A stretch of 43,045 bases of DNA from contig PABJ01000003.1 in assembly GCA_002699105.1 (NCBI GenBank), positions 1-43,045 on the forward strand. Direction: 5' to 3'. Under the pieces are notes generated by a model. That model ran no database searches. It was not told the DNA's origin and was given only the letters and a program-made list of their open reading frames with translations. A program made the translations under genes and the position numbers. Positions 24,251-32,158 of the stretch are shown one piece after another. Each line of letters begins with the position of its first letter. Position 1 is the first letter of the stretch. Source of the stretch: Ectothiorhodospiraceae bacterium. Its GTDB lineage: Bacteria; Bacteroidota; Ignavibacteria; SZUA-365; GCA-2699105.

Positions 24251-26986
24251 TTAAATGATTGTATAGGAAACCGACAGTGAGTAGCTGGTTCCTCTGTACA
24301 GACGCCGCCACGGATCGCCGACTCTCGTCTGGAATACCTGCGGTTGGGCGTTGAGGTCTTTGATCGTGAACTTCGCATTAAGCGTACCCATGATCTGCTG
24401 TGAGACCGATAGGTCGATAACGGGGCGCGGTTGCTCGTAAATATCGAAAGTGCGTTCATCGCCGACGGCGTACAACCGCTCGCCGAATTCGTTGTAGAGC
24501 ACGGTAAATGTCGTCCCCCACGTCGGCTCGTTAAACGTGAACACAAAGTTGATAGTGTAGGGCGACTGTCCCGCCATCTCGCGGGTAGCGGTGAACATAC
24601 TGTCGGTGAAGACACCGCCGCCTTCATCGACTTTGACAGCATCCGTGTAGCTGATTTCTGAGAAAATTCGTGAGTAGTTACCTGCGATCGAGAAGTTCCG
24701 TCCGTAGTCGCCGAAGAAATCGAATGTCTTCCTGATCTCGAGTTCCAATCCATAATTTTCGCCGAACGGGGAATTAAACCATGTCCGCTCTGGATTCGAG
24801 GAAGGGATAATCCGCAGTTCGATAGGATTGATGATTGCCTTACGGAAGTAGCTTAACGCGATCACTTCACCCAGCTGCGGGAAGTACTCGATCCTTGCAT
24901 CATAATTCTCGGCAATAGCTCGTTCGAGCAGAGGATTCCCGAAAACGCCCTCGTACAGGTTATAGTCGTAGAAATAGAACGCCGCTAGTTCGCGGAATTC
25001 CGGTCTGTTTACAGACTTTCCGTATGCGAGTCTAAAATTGATATCGTCAGTGATGAGATACGTGAAGTTAAACGAAGGCAGCCAATCATCTTCCTTCACC
25101 TGCGCCACGAAATCAGCGCCGGTCTCAAACGGACTGACGGTTTCAACTTGCTGATCTGAGTTCTCCCTTCGCACGCCGCCGACAAACCTGAATTGTTGAT
25201 CGAGGAGGGAGAAACGGTAATCGAACATCACGTATCCGGCCCAAAGATCCTGGATCGCTGTATATTCGTCTTCGGGTCGCGAAAGCCGGTCGTAGTAAAA
25301 CTCTCCCGGCCCGTTGAAATTGTCTGCAACAAAGATCGTATCGAGCGTTTGGGAGGTTAGCGCATAGCCAACGTTGTCCCTGTTGATGAGGAAGAACGTC
25401 TGCTGGAACGACCTGTTCTTTGTCTCGCGGTGCACACCTAGCTTGAACTTGAGATTGTTCGTAACCGGATAGGAAAGGTTGATGCTTGCTGTTCGACTGA
25501 ATTCTGCAAGCCGTGACCAGGAGCGATCTGCATGCTTCATAATCTGCCGATCGTACGGGAAGCGTACGTTCCGCGAGCGGATGAACACTTTGCGGTCGGG
25601 CTCGTTTGCGATAGAGGATGCATAGGATCCCTGCCAATCGAGTTCCAGGTTGCCGAGTTGCGGGAACATGTGCTGGCCGGCGAGTTGCCCGACATAGGTT
25701 GACCGCTGCGACCACTCCGTCACGACGACGGAATCAACGTCTTCGTTCTCGTCCAAAGTCACGGTCGTGCGGATATCGTCTTCAGCGTTTTGATTGAAGT
25801 TGTTGCTCAGTTTGATCTTGTTGAACTCATCGGGTTGATAGGAGAGGTTCAACAACGATCCCCAGAGAACTGAATACTCATCTATGGTTCCCGTACCCGT
25901 ACGTACCGGAGCTTCGTTCTTCGTGAAGTTCAGCGTGTCGTTTGTATGCTTATAGCCGTTCTTATAGGAAAGCGCTGCAACGTAACCGAGCTGCTGGTTA
26001 TCGCCAAGGGTAAATCTATCTCCAGCGCTAAGGCTCAACGACCCGTTGAACGGCGCAGATTCCGCATTAGGTTTCCAGTTGTTGTTGAGCAGGGGAGGGA
26101 GCTCGCTGTCATCTTCCACATTTGGGAGCTCACGGAAGCCGTCGTCGAATCCGATGTGATCTGTTCCGCTGCTCTGCGATTTCAGAATCTCCTCACCTGT
26201 TGTGATCTCGTTGTACGAACTCGAGAGGCTGAGCTTTAGCGTTTGCTGGTCGGGAAAATCCAGAGTGTTGACTTGCACAAGGCCCCCCGTGAAATCTCCC
26301 GGCAGATCCGGTGTGACAGTCTTGACGACGTTCAGATTCGTTAACAGATTCGATGGGATCATGTCGAATGCGAAGCTCTTCTTATCGACGTCGGTATCCG
26401 TACTGGTAACGTTGACTCCGTTGAGCGTGGCGCTGTTGTAGCGGTCGGTCACGCCTCGTACGAATACAAATTTGTTATCGACGATGGAGACGCCTGTAAC
26501 GCGCTTCAATGCATCTGCCGAGTTCGCATCAGGACTCCGTTTTACGGTTTCGATTGAAATCCCGTCGCCGATTGTTGCAGCCTTCTTCCGGGCAGCTAGA
26601 AGGGCGCTTTCGGTTGCAATGACTCGATCTGCAGACACGACGACCTCACCCAGTTCGAACGCATCCGAGACAAGATCGATATCCAGTTTTAGAGATTCGC
26701 CAGGGTGTAGAGTGATACCCTCGACAGTTACGTCCGAGTAACCGACGTAACTTGCTTTCATGTTGTAAGATCCGGGGGGGACTCCGTTGAGTCGGTACTT
26801 CCCACTAAGGTTACTGGCGGCACCATGATCGGTCCCGACGAGCACAACATTAGCGCCGATCAATTCCTCGCCGGTTTCGGAATCGCGAACGGTTCCGTAG
26901 ATATTACCTTTTTGCTGAGAATAAAGGGGGGAAACCAGAAAACTCACTAGCAAGAGCGGTAGAAGCAGAAGAAATGTGCGTTGCAT
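24251..26986 (-). CDS. TonB-dependent outer-membrane receptor with carboxypeptidase-regulatory N-domain
   Basis: The protein has 911 residues with a signal peptide ending SPLYSQ. Residues about 28-105 form a carboxypeptidase-regulatory-like beta sandwich (GTVRDSETGEELIGANVVLVGT, GKYRLNGVPPGSYNMKASYVGY). A plug domain (about 150-260) contains ADALKRVTGVSIVDNKFVFVRG and DRYNSATLNGV. The remaining roughly 640 residues are a typical beta-barrel with alternating polar and aromatic strands (NLKFKLGVHRETKNR, DINFRLAYGKSVNRPEFRE), ending SYTII. No SusD-like partner is encoded nearby, so glycan import by a Sus system is not supported. The neighbouring beta-helix-like gene is the likely functional partner. 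AGGTGAG precedes ATG 26986. Substrate unknown; two TonB energisers lie at 37512 and 40790. Confidence 0.92.
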   Translation of the reverse strand: MQRTFLLLLPLLLVSFLVSPLYSQQKGNIYGTVRDSETGEELIGANVVLVGTDHGAASNLSGKYRLNGVPPGSYNMKASYVGYSDVTVEGITLHPGESLKLDIDLVSDAFELGEVVVSADRVIATESALLAARKKAATIGDGISIETVKRSPDANSADALKRVTGVSIVDNKFVFVRGVTDRYNSATLNGVNVTSTDTDVDKKSFAFDMIPSNLLTNLNVVKTVTPDLPGDFTGGLVQVNTLDFPDQQTLKLSLSSSYNEITTGEEILKSQSSGTDHIGFDDGFRELPNVEDDSELPPLLNNNWKPNAESAPFNGSLSLSAGDRFTLGDNQQLGYVAALSYKNGYKHTNDTLNFTKNEAPVRTGTGTIDEYSVLWGSLLNLSYQPDEFNKIKLSNNFNQNAEDDIRTTVTLDENEDVDSVVVTEWSQRSTYVGQLAGQHMFPQLGNLELDWQGSYASSIANEPDRKVFIRSRNVRFPYDRQIMKHADRSWSRLAEFSRTASINLSYPVTNNLKFKLGVHRETKNRSFQQTFFLINRDNVGYALTSQTLDTIFVADNFNGPGEFYYDRLSRPEDEYTAIQDLWAGYVMFDYRFSLLDQQFRFVGGVRRENSDQQVETVSPFETGADFVAQVKEDDWLPSFNFTYLITDDINFRLAYGKSVNRPEFRELAAFYFYDYNLYEGVFGNPLLERAIAENYDARIEYFPQLGEVIALSYFRKAIINPIELRIIPSSNPERTWFNSPFGENYGLELEIRKTFDFFGDYGRNFSIAGNYSRIFSEISYTDAVKVDEGGGVFTDSMFTATREMAGQSPYTINFVFTFNEPTWGTTFTVLYNEFGERLYAVGDERTFDIYEQPRPVIDLSVSQQIMGTLNAKFTIKDLNAQPQVFQTRVGDPWRRLYRGTSYSLSVSYTII

Positions 26987-27121
26987 GTGTTCTCACCTGT
27001 TGCCTGAAGCTTTAAATGGCATCGCGGTACCGTCAAATACCGTTTCCTCAACACGAAATCAATTCATTCGTGTGTGTCTCCAAATCTATCAAGCCTTGCT
27101 GTCGTACTCAAACAAAAGGGG

Positions 27122-27143
27122 TTATGAAACCATTATGAAATCG
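27122..27143. promoter_or_regulatory. 11-bp direct repeat upstream of the TonB receptor gene
   Basis: TTATGAAACCA is immediately followed by TTATGAAATCG, 11 bases apart. It lies about 135 bases upstream of ATG 26986. Direct repeats with one-turn spacing are typical of response-regulator boxes, and the - strand core TTTCATAA loosely resembles a Pho box. This is suggestive only. Confidence 0.3.
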
Positions 27144-27500
27144 CTGGCCTCCGTAATACAATCTTAATACGTGGTGATAAATGAGCTGCATGGCGATAAC
27201 GCATTATACAGCAATGGGTTATGCGCGCCCCCTTAAAGTGCCGTCCTCTATACATACAAAGTGGTTACATGAGTTTGTTTCCAGTATTATTGCATAACGG
27301 TTTCGTCACAATGGAGTTTTTGTGCTGCTGCGGCATAACTGATGAGAATATGTTCCCGGTAAGCATCGGGCTTGTTACTTCTAGCAGCAACATACATCGG
27401 TAAGTCTGCGGTGTAAGGAGGAGTCTATATGGTGTGAGATTTTTACACTGCAAACACTCAAAATGTTTGTCCTAAACAGCTTAAAATGGTACTATGGAAA

Positions 27501-27588
27501 TGCAAACAGCAAACCCTCCGCGTAGCGGAGTTTTCCAAGTTCTCACCTGTTTGCAGGGGCTGTGCGTCAACACAGCCCCACTTTTTTT
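27501..27588 (+). ncRNA. Best copy of the conserved RNA-like motif, ending in an intrinsic terminator
   Basis: A 9-bp closing stem, TGCAAACAG (27501-27509) / CTGTTTGCA (27547-27555), encloses a small hairpin CTCCG-CGTAG-CGGAG and the conserved single-stranded block TTTTCCAAGTTCTC. Directly after comes GGGGCTGTG-CGTCAA-CACAGCCCC followed by seven T, a strong + strand terminator. No gene follows on the + strand for over 1 kb, so a small free RNA is the simplest reading. Shared blocks occur at 23724-23813 and partly at 16576-16615. Not recognised as a known riboswitch or ribozyme. Confidence 0.55.
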
Positions 27589-27844
27589 CGTTGGGTTCGC
27601 GGGATCGAAATCTGAACTGATCCTTCGACATCTCGGTAGGATCTACCAAGAGGGAAGCTCTGGAAAATGGAACCTTGAGTCTCTCCTACAGTCTATCAAT
27701 TCGTGATCCTCTAAAACCTTCGTTCAATACTAAAAACCCGTGTTTGAGTTTGTCTCCCTGTGTCGTAGTCGGCATCTCCACTGTAATACCCGGAAGGACA
27801 AGCCTATGATAGGGTACCTGCTCCAAAACTAGATGCAATAAAAA

Positions 27845-27862
27845 AGCCCCGCAAGCGGGGCT
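27845..27862 (-). terminator. Intrinsic terminator after the DUF72 gene / possible ncRNA
   Basis: On the - strand AGCCCCGC-TT-GCGGGGCT is followed by TTTTTT. It lies 187 bases beyond the DUF72 stop, an unusually long distance that leaves room for a separate RNA. Confidence 0.8.
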
Positions 27863-28040
27863 GTGGAATTCGCAGAGCAAAGCAGTCTGGCGGTGTCGGG
27901 CGCTTTGATGTGACCTGTCCGAGGTCGGTAGGAGGGTGTTAGTAAAGAGGTCGAGGTTTGCGCTGACTGTTCCCGACGTACCCGCCATCCTGTTCTGCCT
28001 TGCGCTGTGGTGGTTGTGGAAATCTGTGCTGTTCTATGCA
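27863..28040 (-). ncRNA. Possible rod-shaped ncRNA (6S-like?) upstream of the terminator
   Basis: Read on the - strand, the stretch folds back on itself in nested blocks: GCAGA with TCTGC, CAG with CTG, GGCGG with CCGCC, GTCGGG with CCCGAC, and GACCT with AGGTC, separated by internal loops. It ends at a perfect terminator. An interrupted rod of 150-190 bases resembles 6S RNA in general shape, but I cannot confirm the family or a promoter, and it could simply be a structured 3' UTR of the DUF72 gene. Confidence 0.3.
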
Positions 28041-28049
28041 GATGCGAGT

Positions 28050-28958
28050 CTACGCTCGAGCGAACTGCGGCGTTCGAGCCTGCACCCTCGCTGTCGGTCG
28101 AACTGCATCCACTTCAATGAGCGAGAGAAGCGCTTCTGAAAGGCGTATGCCTGTTTCAACGGAAGCAGCGCCAGCATTATTGTTCGCATAGACATAGACG
28201 CTCCCTGAACGGAGCCAAAGCCGGATAACATTTTGTGCGATTTGCTGTATTTCATCGTTGGAATACCTGTATGAATAGGGATTACTGTTTTCATCAAAAC
28301 GGAGAGTCGATGCGTCCCTGCCGAGGAGCCGGTACACGCTGAACGTATCCGACGGCAAGATGGCCTTGGATACGGCGTTGCGGGTTGCCGGGGCATCGAT
28401 AGAAGCGATGGTGATATTGCGGTGCTGGAAGTACTTCAGGATTGCGTTTGTAATCCAGCTTGCATTGCGGAATTCAAACGTAATCGGAAAATCGGCGAAG
28501 AAGTCGAGAAGCTCGAGCAGGTAGTTGAAGTGCTCGTCGGACTTCTCGAATTGCAGAGGAAACTGGAAGACGATAGTCGCAAGTTGACCGGCGTCATCCA
28601 GAATCCTCATTGCGTCCCCAAATTGTTGCCATTCTTGGTAGACCCTGGTTCGCTCGTTCGTAAGCGATCTGTATGCTTTGACCGCGAACCGCATGTTCGG
28701 TGCCTTATTACGCATCTTATAGAGTGCGCTTGGCTGTGGTAAGTGGTAATAGGTATAGTTCAACTCAACGGTTGGGAAAAAATGCTGATAGAATTCAAGC
28801 ATCTGCTGCTTCGGCGTGCGCCAGGGATAGAATTCCCCCTCCCAATCGTCGTAGGAATACCCGCTCGTACCGATGTATATGTTATGCCTGCGGAGCCTCC
28901 AAAGCGTCCGGGTCGGCAATAATCGCGGTTTTTGGTCCTGAAATAGCGTTTCCTGCAT
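28050..28958 (-). CDS. DUF72 (YecE-like) family protein
   Basis: The protein has 302 residues from ATG 28958 (MQETLFQDQKP); the 29021 start would cross the operator-like repeats. The family signature is clear: IYIGTSGYSYDDWEGEFYP, FYQHFFPTVELNYTYYHLP, FAVKAYRSLTNER, FQFPLQFEKSDEHFNYL, ITFEFRNASW and VYVYANNNAGAASVETGIRL. DUF72 proteins adopt a TIM-barrel-like fold of unproven biochemical role; the late Tyr-Asn-Asn segment is typical. It is transcribed divergently from the sugar transferase, with two identical-type dyads between them. Confidence 0.9.
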   Translation of the reverse strand: MQETLFQDQKPRLLPTRTLWRLRRHNIYIGTSGYSYDDWEGEFYPWRTPKQQMLEFYQHFFPTVELNYTYYHLPQPSALYKMRNKAPNMRFAVKAYRSLTNERTRVYQEWQQFGDAMRILDDAGQLATIVFQFPLQFEKSDEHFNYLLELLDFFADFPITFEFRNASWITNAILKYFQHRNITIASIDAPATRNAVSKAILPSDTFSVYRLLGRDASTLRFDENSNPYSYRYSNDEIQQIAQNVIRLWLRSGSVYVYANNNAGAASVETGIRLSEALLSLIEVDAVRPTARVQARTPQFARA

Positions 28959-28971
28959 CGTAGCACCGTGA

Positions 28972-28989
28972 GTTAGTAGAATGTCTAAC
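28972..28989. promoter_or_regulatory. Operator-like dyad, site 1
   Basis: GTTAGTAGAATGTCTAAC is an inverted repeat of GTTAG / CTAAC around 8 bases. It differs at only three central-left positions from site 2 (29039-29056). It lies 14 bases upstream of the DUF72 start, where a bound dimer would block transcription. Confidence 0.55.
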
Positions 28990-29038
28990 CCCAATGTACG
29001 ACGCGAATTCATCGAAGTCAAGAGTTTTAGTGAAAAAA

Positions 29039-29056
29039 GTTAGCGCAATGTCTAAC
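29039..29056. promoter_or_regulatory. Operator-like dyad, site 2
   Basis: GTTAGCGCAATGTCTAAC, with outer bases extending the dyad to AAAGTTAG / CTAACTTT. It abuts the ATG (29058) listed for the sugar transferase and is 67 bases from site 1. That placement suggests the real sugar transferase start is downstream (TTG 29121) or that the site represses it. Confidence 0.55.
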
Positions 29057-29057
29057 T

Positions 29058-29867
29058 TTGCGGATTTCGGCTCAAAATCGGCATTTTTTCGCATTGTACG
29101 GCAGGGCTGAACTCTATAACTTGACCCTGTGCAGCTGTTCATCTCATTCGGAGTACACGACGAAACGCGTATTCGATCTCATATTGGCAGTCACGGCGGT
29201 TATTATCCTATCACCGGTGTTCCTGTTTGCGGCAATCGGTATCAAGCTTGCGAGCAAAGGACCTGTGTTCTATAGGGCGGTGCGCGCTGGAAAGGATGGT
29301 ATGCCGTTCACAATCGTCAAGTTCAGGACGATGCATATCCTCAAAGATGGAGGCAGCAGGATAACGGCCGGCAAAGATCCGCGGATATTCGGATGGGGGA
29401 GTTTTCTGCGGAAGACAAAGATTGACGAGCTGCCCCAGCTTATGAACATCCTCAAGGGTGAGATGAGCTTTGTTGGGCCGCGGCCTGAAGATATGGACAT
29501 TGTGCGTGAGCGCTATACGCCGCTGTTCATGAAGACCCTTGATCTTAAACCGGGGCTTTCTAGTCCGGGAAGCGTATATTATTATACGCACCTCGAAGAT
29601 GGTATCGATAGCGAAGACCCGGAGAGGTATTACGTAGAAAAGCTGCTTCCATTCAAGCTCGCCTTCGAGCTCGTGTATATCGACAGGCAGTCATTGGTGT
29701 ACGATCTACGCATCATGTTCAGAACCGCGCTTACAGTGTTGCGGATTGCGCTCGGGAAGAAAGAGTTCAAACTGCCGCCTGAATACGATGCAGCCATGCA
29801 ATATCTCGAACGGATGCGCAGTGAGACTGCTGATATGCCTGAAGAAACGAAAGGAGTTACTTTGTGA
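29058..29867 (+). CDS. Bacterial sugar transferase (undecaprenyl-phosphate glycosyl-1-phosphate transferase family)
   Basis: The listed ORF has 269 residues, but homology begins at about residue 36 (KRVFDLILAVTAVIILSP). TTG 29121, giving 248 residues, is a plausible true start. One membrane helix (about 40-60) precedes the catalytic domain with KFRTM, RKTKIDELPQLMNILKGEMSFVGPRPE and RYTPLFMKTLDLKPGLSS. The family transfers a sugar phosphate to the lipid carrier to start glycan assembly. The usual KPGITGLWQV segment is replaced by KPGLSSPGSVYYYT, which may mean a different substrate. Its stop overlaps the next gene (GTGA). No other glycan genes are present. Confidence 0.88.
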   Translation: MRISAQNRHFFALYGRAELYNLTLCSCSSHSEYTTKRVFDLILAVTAVIILSPVFLFAAIGIKLASKGPVFYRAVRAGKDGMPFTIVKFRTMHILKDGGSRITAGKDPRIFGWGSFLRKTKIDELPQLMNILKGEMSFVGPRPEDMDIVRERYTPLFMKTLDLKPGLSSPGSVYYYTHLEDGIDSEDPERYYVEKLLPFKLAFELVYIDRQSLVYDLRIMFRTALTVLRIALGKKEFKLPPEYDAAMQYLERMRSETADMPEETKGVTL

Positions 29868-30190
29868 GTGATTCACAAACACCGCAACCTGTGCCGGTAG
29901 AAGTAAATGTCTGGAAACGGCTCGGGTTGGCGTTGCTGGTACTTATCGATTCGTTGTTCCTCGGCGCGATGATAGCCAAACTGATGAGCGTGATTCGTGG
30001 TACGATGGGTTGGGATGCACTTGCCGACGGATTGGGGATCGTGGGAGCGTTTATCATCATGGGGCTTATCTTGGCGCTAGTCGTCCTGGTGAAGGTGAAG
30101 GACCGTGCACTCTTTACAAGGCTGTTGATCGCCTTTACGGTGTTATTTGTAGCAGGGATCGTCTACATTGGCGTCATGCAGCTGTTTTAA
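29864..30190 (+). CDS. Small three-TM membrane protein
   Basis: The protein has 108 residues from GTG 29864, overlapping the previous stop and preceded by AAAGGAG. Hydrophobic segments lie near residues 19-42, 54-75 and 86-105. It is translationally coupled to the sugar transferase. No family was recognised. Confidence 0.75.
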   Translation: MSDSQTPQPVPVEVNVWKRLGLALLVLIDSLFLGAMIAKLMSVIRGTMGWDALADGLGIVGAFIIMGLILALVVLVKVKDRALFTRLLIAFTVLFVAGIVYIGVMQLF

Positions 30191-30201
30191 GAGGATTCGA
30201 G

Positions 30202-30609
30202 ATGGCGAAGGAAACTGAGATTCCGAAACAATCCCGCTTGGGGATGTGGCTTATCCTTGTGCTGGCTGTGGCATCCGTTGCGGTTGGTGCATACAACTAC
30301 ATATTCACGCCTGTTTCGATTGAACTTTCGGTGGACGAGTATGTGATTTTCGCCGACGGTCAGAGTGAATCTCGCATCCGCATCGTTATGACGAATCGCC
30401 TGGGATGGGAAGTCCCGATGGCTGAGCGACCGATGAGCTTCAGTGTGTTGGAAGGTGAGGACCTTGTTGAAATTGAGATGAACGAGGCACGCAGCGAAAT
30501 CACCGTAACAGCAGGGAGAAGAATGGGGACGCTCCAGATGATTGTCGAAGCTGAGGGACTTGGTATGCCGCAGCTCGTGGAAATCAGGATTGTGGAACCG
30601 GTGGCGTAA
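30202..30609 (+). CDS. Membrane-anchored Ig-like domain protein
   Basis: The protein has 135 residues from ATG 30202, preceded by GAGGATTCGAG; the listed longer ORF begins out of the previous gene. One N-terminal anchor (about 14-33) is followed by about 100 residues of beta-rich sequence (VSIELSVDEYVIFADGQSESRIRIVMTN ... ITVTAGRRMGTLQMIVEAEG) in the style of invasin/Ig-like (Big) domains. It is the third gene of the sugar-transferase operon and ends 5 bases before a convergent gene. Confidence 0.7.
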   Translation: MAKETEIPKQSRLGMWLILVLAVASVAVGAYNYIFTPVSIELSVDEYVIFADGQSESRIRIVMTNRLGWEVPMAERPMSFSVLEGEDLVEIEMNEARSEITVTAGRRMGTLQMIVEAEGLGMPQLVEIRIVEPVA

Positions 30610-30614
30610 GCCCT

Positions 30615-31256
30615 CTAGTTCAACAGCCTCCGGAATTCTTCAGGCAAGCCTTCTTTGTAAACCGCTGCATCCTGAAGCCAGTGCAATTCATGCAGATATG
30701 CCTGCCGGGAGCCATGTATCCATGTGATGGATGTATTGGACTTCAATGCTGTAATTGTACCTCCAATAGCGCCAAATGATGTCCCTAAGAAAATGCTCAA
30801 TATCATGACTCCTCGCACAAGGTCCTCTTCCTCACGCTGATTTTCGATATTCCCTGCTACAATTTGATAGATAGCAATACCTAAGACCAATCCTATCCCA
30901 GTATACGCACCAATTCGAAATCCCGACCCGAAAGACCCGCCCTCCGTGAGTTCGACGACACCAGCCAGTCTTTTCGCTGGTACGTACCATACCTTAGTCG
31001 ATTCATCTTCCTCGAAGAAGAGATACGGCGAATTGCCTAGGTAGAGCCCACTTGAATCTGCAGCAAGGACAGAAGCATTTGCGAATACAAACTCCTCGCC
31101 ATCCATCCAGATAAAGGACTTATCGTACAGTGCGTTCTCGAGATCGTAATCGTCCAGATCCAGGTCCGCAAGGGATTTGAATCGATGCACTTCCTGTGCG
31201 GTACTGACCGTGCCGCATCCGATAAACAGCAGTATGACAGTCAGGACGCGCATCAT
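30615..31256 (-). CDS. Exported/membrane protein, divergent member of the GLPPELYR family
   Basis: The protein has 213 residues with a signal peptide (MMRVLTVILLFIGCGTVSTAQ); FIGC could act as a weak lipobox. It has a glycine-rich hydrophobic segment (about 112-133, GFRIGAYTGIGLVLGIAIYQIV) and another (about 147-168, GVMILSIFLGTSFGAIGGTITAL). It ends VYKEGLPEEFRRLLN, recalling the GLPPELYR tail of the preceding three genes. It is the last gene of that operon, overlapping the previous one by 4 bases. Function unknown. Confidence 0.65.
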   Translation of the reverse strand: MMRVLTVILLFIGCGTVSTAQEVHRFKSLADLDLDDYDLENALYDKSFIWMDGEEFVFANASVLAADSSGLYLGNSPYLFFEEDESTKVWYVPAKRLAGVVELTEGGSFGSGFRIGAYTGIGLVLGIAIYQIVAGNIENQREEEDLVRGVMILSIFLGTSFGAIGGTITALKSNTSITWIHGSRQAYLHELHWLQDAAVYKEGLPEEFRRLLN

Positions 31257-32158
31257 TTATAGATGTACCTGTATAATTCGGGAGGGAGGCCGTATCTGTA
31301 GTACATGAGCTCGCGCAATCGGCTGATTTCATCTTCACCGGAGTTGTCACCATCTGAAGTATCTACCGAAATCAGTCCGTCATCGGCCGCTCCGATAATA
31401 GCACCGATACCGGCTCCCGCAAGTCCAGAAACCAATCCTACTGCGAGGCTGATCGAATATGTACGTAGGTCCTCGTTGGGTGCGCCGGCGCTCGGATCGA
31501 TGATCGCGATTGTAGCGATTCCGCCAACCCCGCCGATAAGAAAACCATACAACGCTGATGAAGTGATTGGCTTTGGTTCATCCACAGAAAGGAAGGTAAT
31601 GTCATCTGTCTCGGCGATATAGAGATCGGAAATATCCGGGATATCGCTATACAGGTGATTTAACGGGCCAAGAACGATATGCTTGGAATTCACATGCAGT
31701 AGTTTTCCATAATACTCATCTCCCTGCTTCGTACGGACTTGAACATCCTGCAGACTGTAGTCCAAATACCCGCCAAAGATGCCGGTCTTCCAGATGCTAT
31801 TGATAGGATATTTTTTTGTATAGAACCGGTCGTACGAAGATCGGTAGTCGTTGGTCGTGTAGCGGATCTCCTCGTAGTTCTGTATCACGGTGGAAAATGC
31901 TTCCCACTGCTCCTCTGTTAGTACCCAACGCTTCTCTTCCCTATTGTCTCTGTAGGCGATAAGGAGATAGTAGCCAGTATTCATACGAAACGCACGAGCC
32001 TCTCGAAACCCGGAGAGTTTAGGGAATAGCTGAAAATACGCGCGCTCGTACGGTTCGATGCTCTCTCCGAGACGATCAGATATGACCACCGCATCAAATT
32101 GTGCATTTGCGAAGAAGAAAGGGAAAACGATTACAATGAGGAAGACTGACTGTTTCAT
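31253..32158 (-). CDS. Exported paralogue of the ERIG/GLPPELYR family
   Basis: The protein has 301 residues with a signal peptide (MKQSVFLIVIVFPFFFANAQ). Family block one reads VVISDRLGESIEPYERAYFQLFPKLSGF (about 25-52). A middle beta-rich region resembles a domain that reports on TKQGDEYYGKLLHV. Two glycine-rich hydrophobic segments (about 200-218 and 232-254, GLVSGLAGAGIGAIIG) follow, then the tail YYRYGLPPELYRYIYK. The glycine zippers suggest membrane or oligomer formation. It overlaps both neighbours by 4 bases. No known family was recognised. Confidence 0.7.
   Translation of the reverse strand: MKQSVFLIVIVFPFFFANAQFDAVVISDRLGESIEPYERAYFQLFPKLSGFREARAFRMNTGYYLLIAYRDNREEKRWVLTEEQWEAFSTVIQNYEEIRYTTNDYRSSYDRFYTKKYPINSIWKTGIFGGYLDYSLQDVQVRTKQGDEYYGKLLHVNSKHIVLGPLNHLYSDIPDISDLYIAETDDITFLSVDEPKPITSSALYGFLIGGVGGIATIAIIDPSAGAPNEDLRTYSISLAVGLVSGLAGAGIGAIIGAADDGLISVDTSDGDNSGEDEISRLRELMYYRYGLPPELYRYIYK

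Larger units (their letters stand above)
26987..28049. other. 1063-base intergenic region: receptor leader, RNA-like motif and possible ncRNA
   Basis: No protein-coding gene is convincing. From left to right it contains the leader of the TonB receptor gene with an 11-bp direct repeat (27122-27143), the conserved RNA-like motif with a + strand terminator (27501-27588), the - strand terminator after the DUF72 gene (27845-27862), and a self-complementary stretch that may be an ncRNA (27863-28049). Confidence 0.6.

Noticed and set aside
24112-24753. 213-residue - strand ORF overlapping the receptor gene
   Set aside because: Different frame of the receptor gene extended through the 34-bp duplication; low-complexity Ser/Arg composition.
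24251-26986. SusC/SusD glycan uptake pair
   Set aside because: The receptor is SusC-like at its N-terminus, but no SusD-like lipoprotein is encoded nearby.
27501-27588. Known riboswitch (TPP, cobalamin, c-di-GMP)
   Set aside because: None of the conserved cores of these classes can be found, and no gene follows on the + strand.
27494-27706. 70-residue + strand ORF
   Set aside because: It runs through the RNA-like motif and its terminator and has no protein features.
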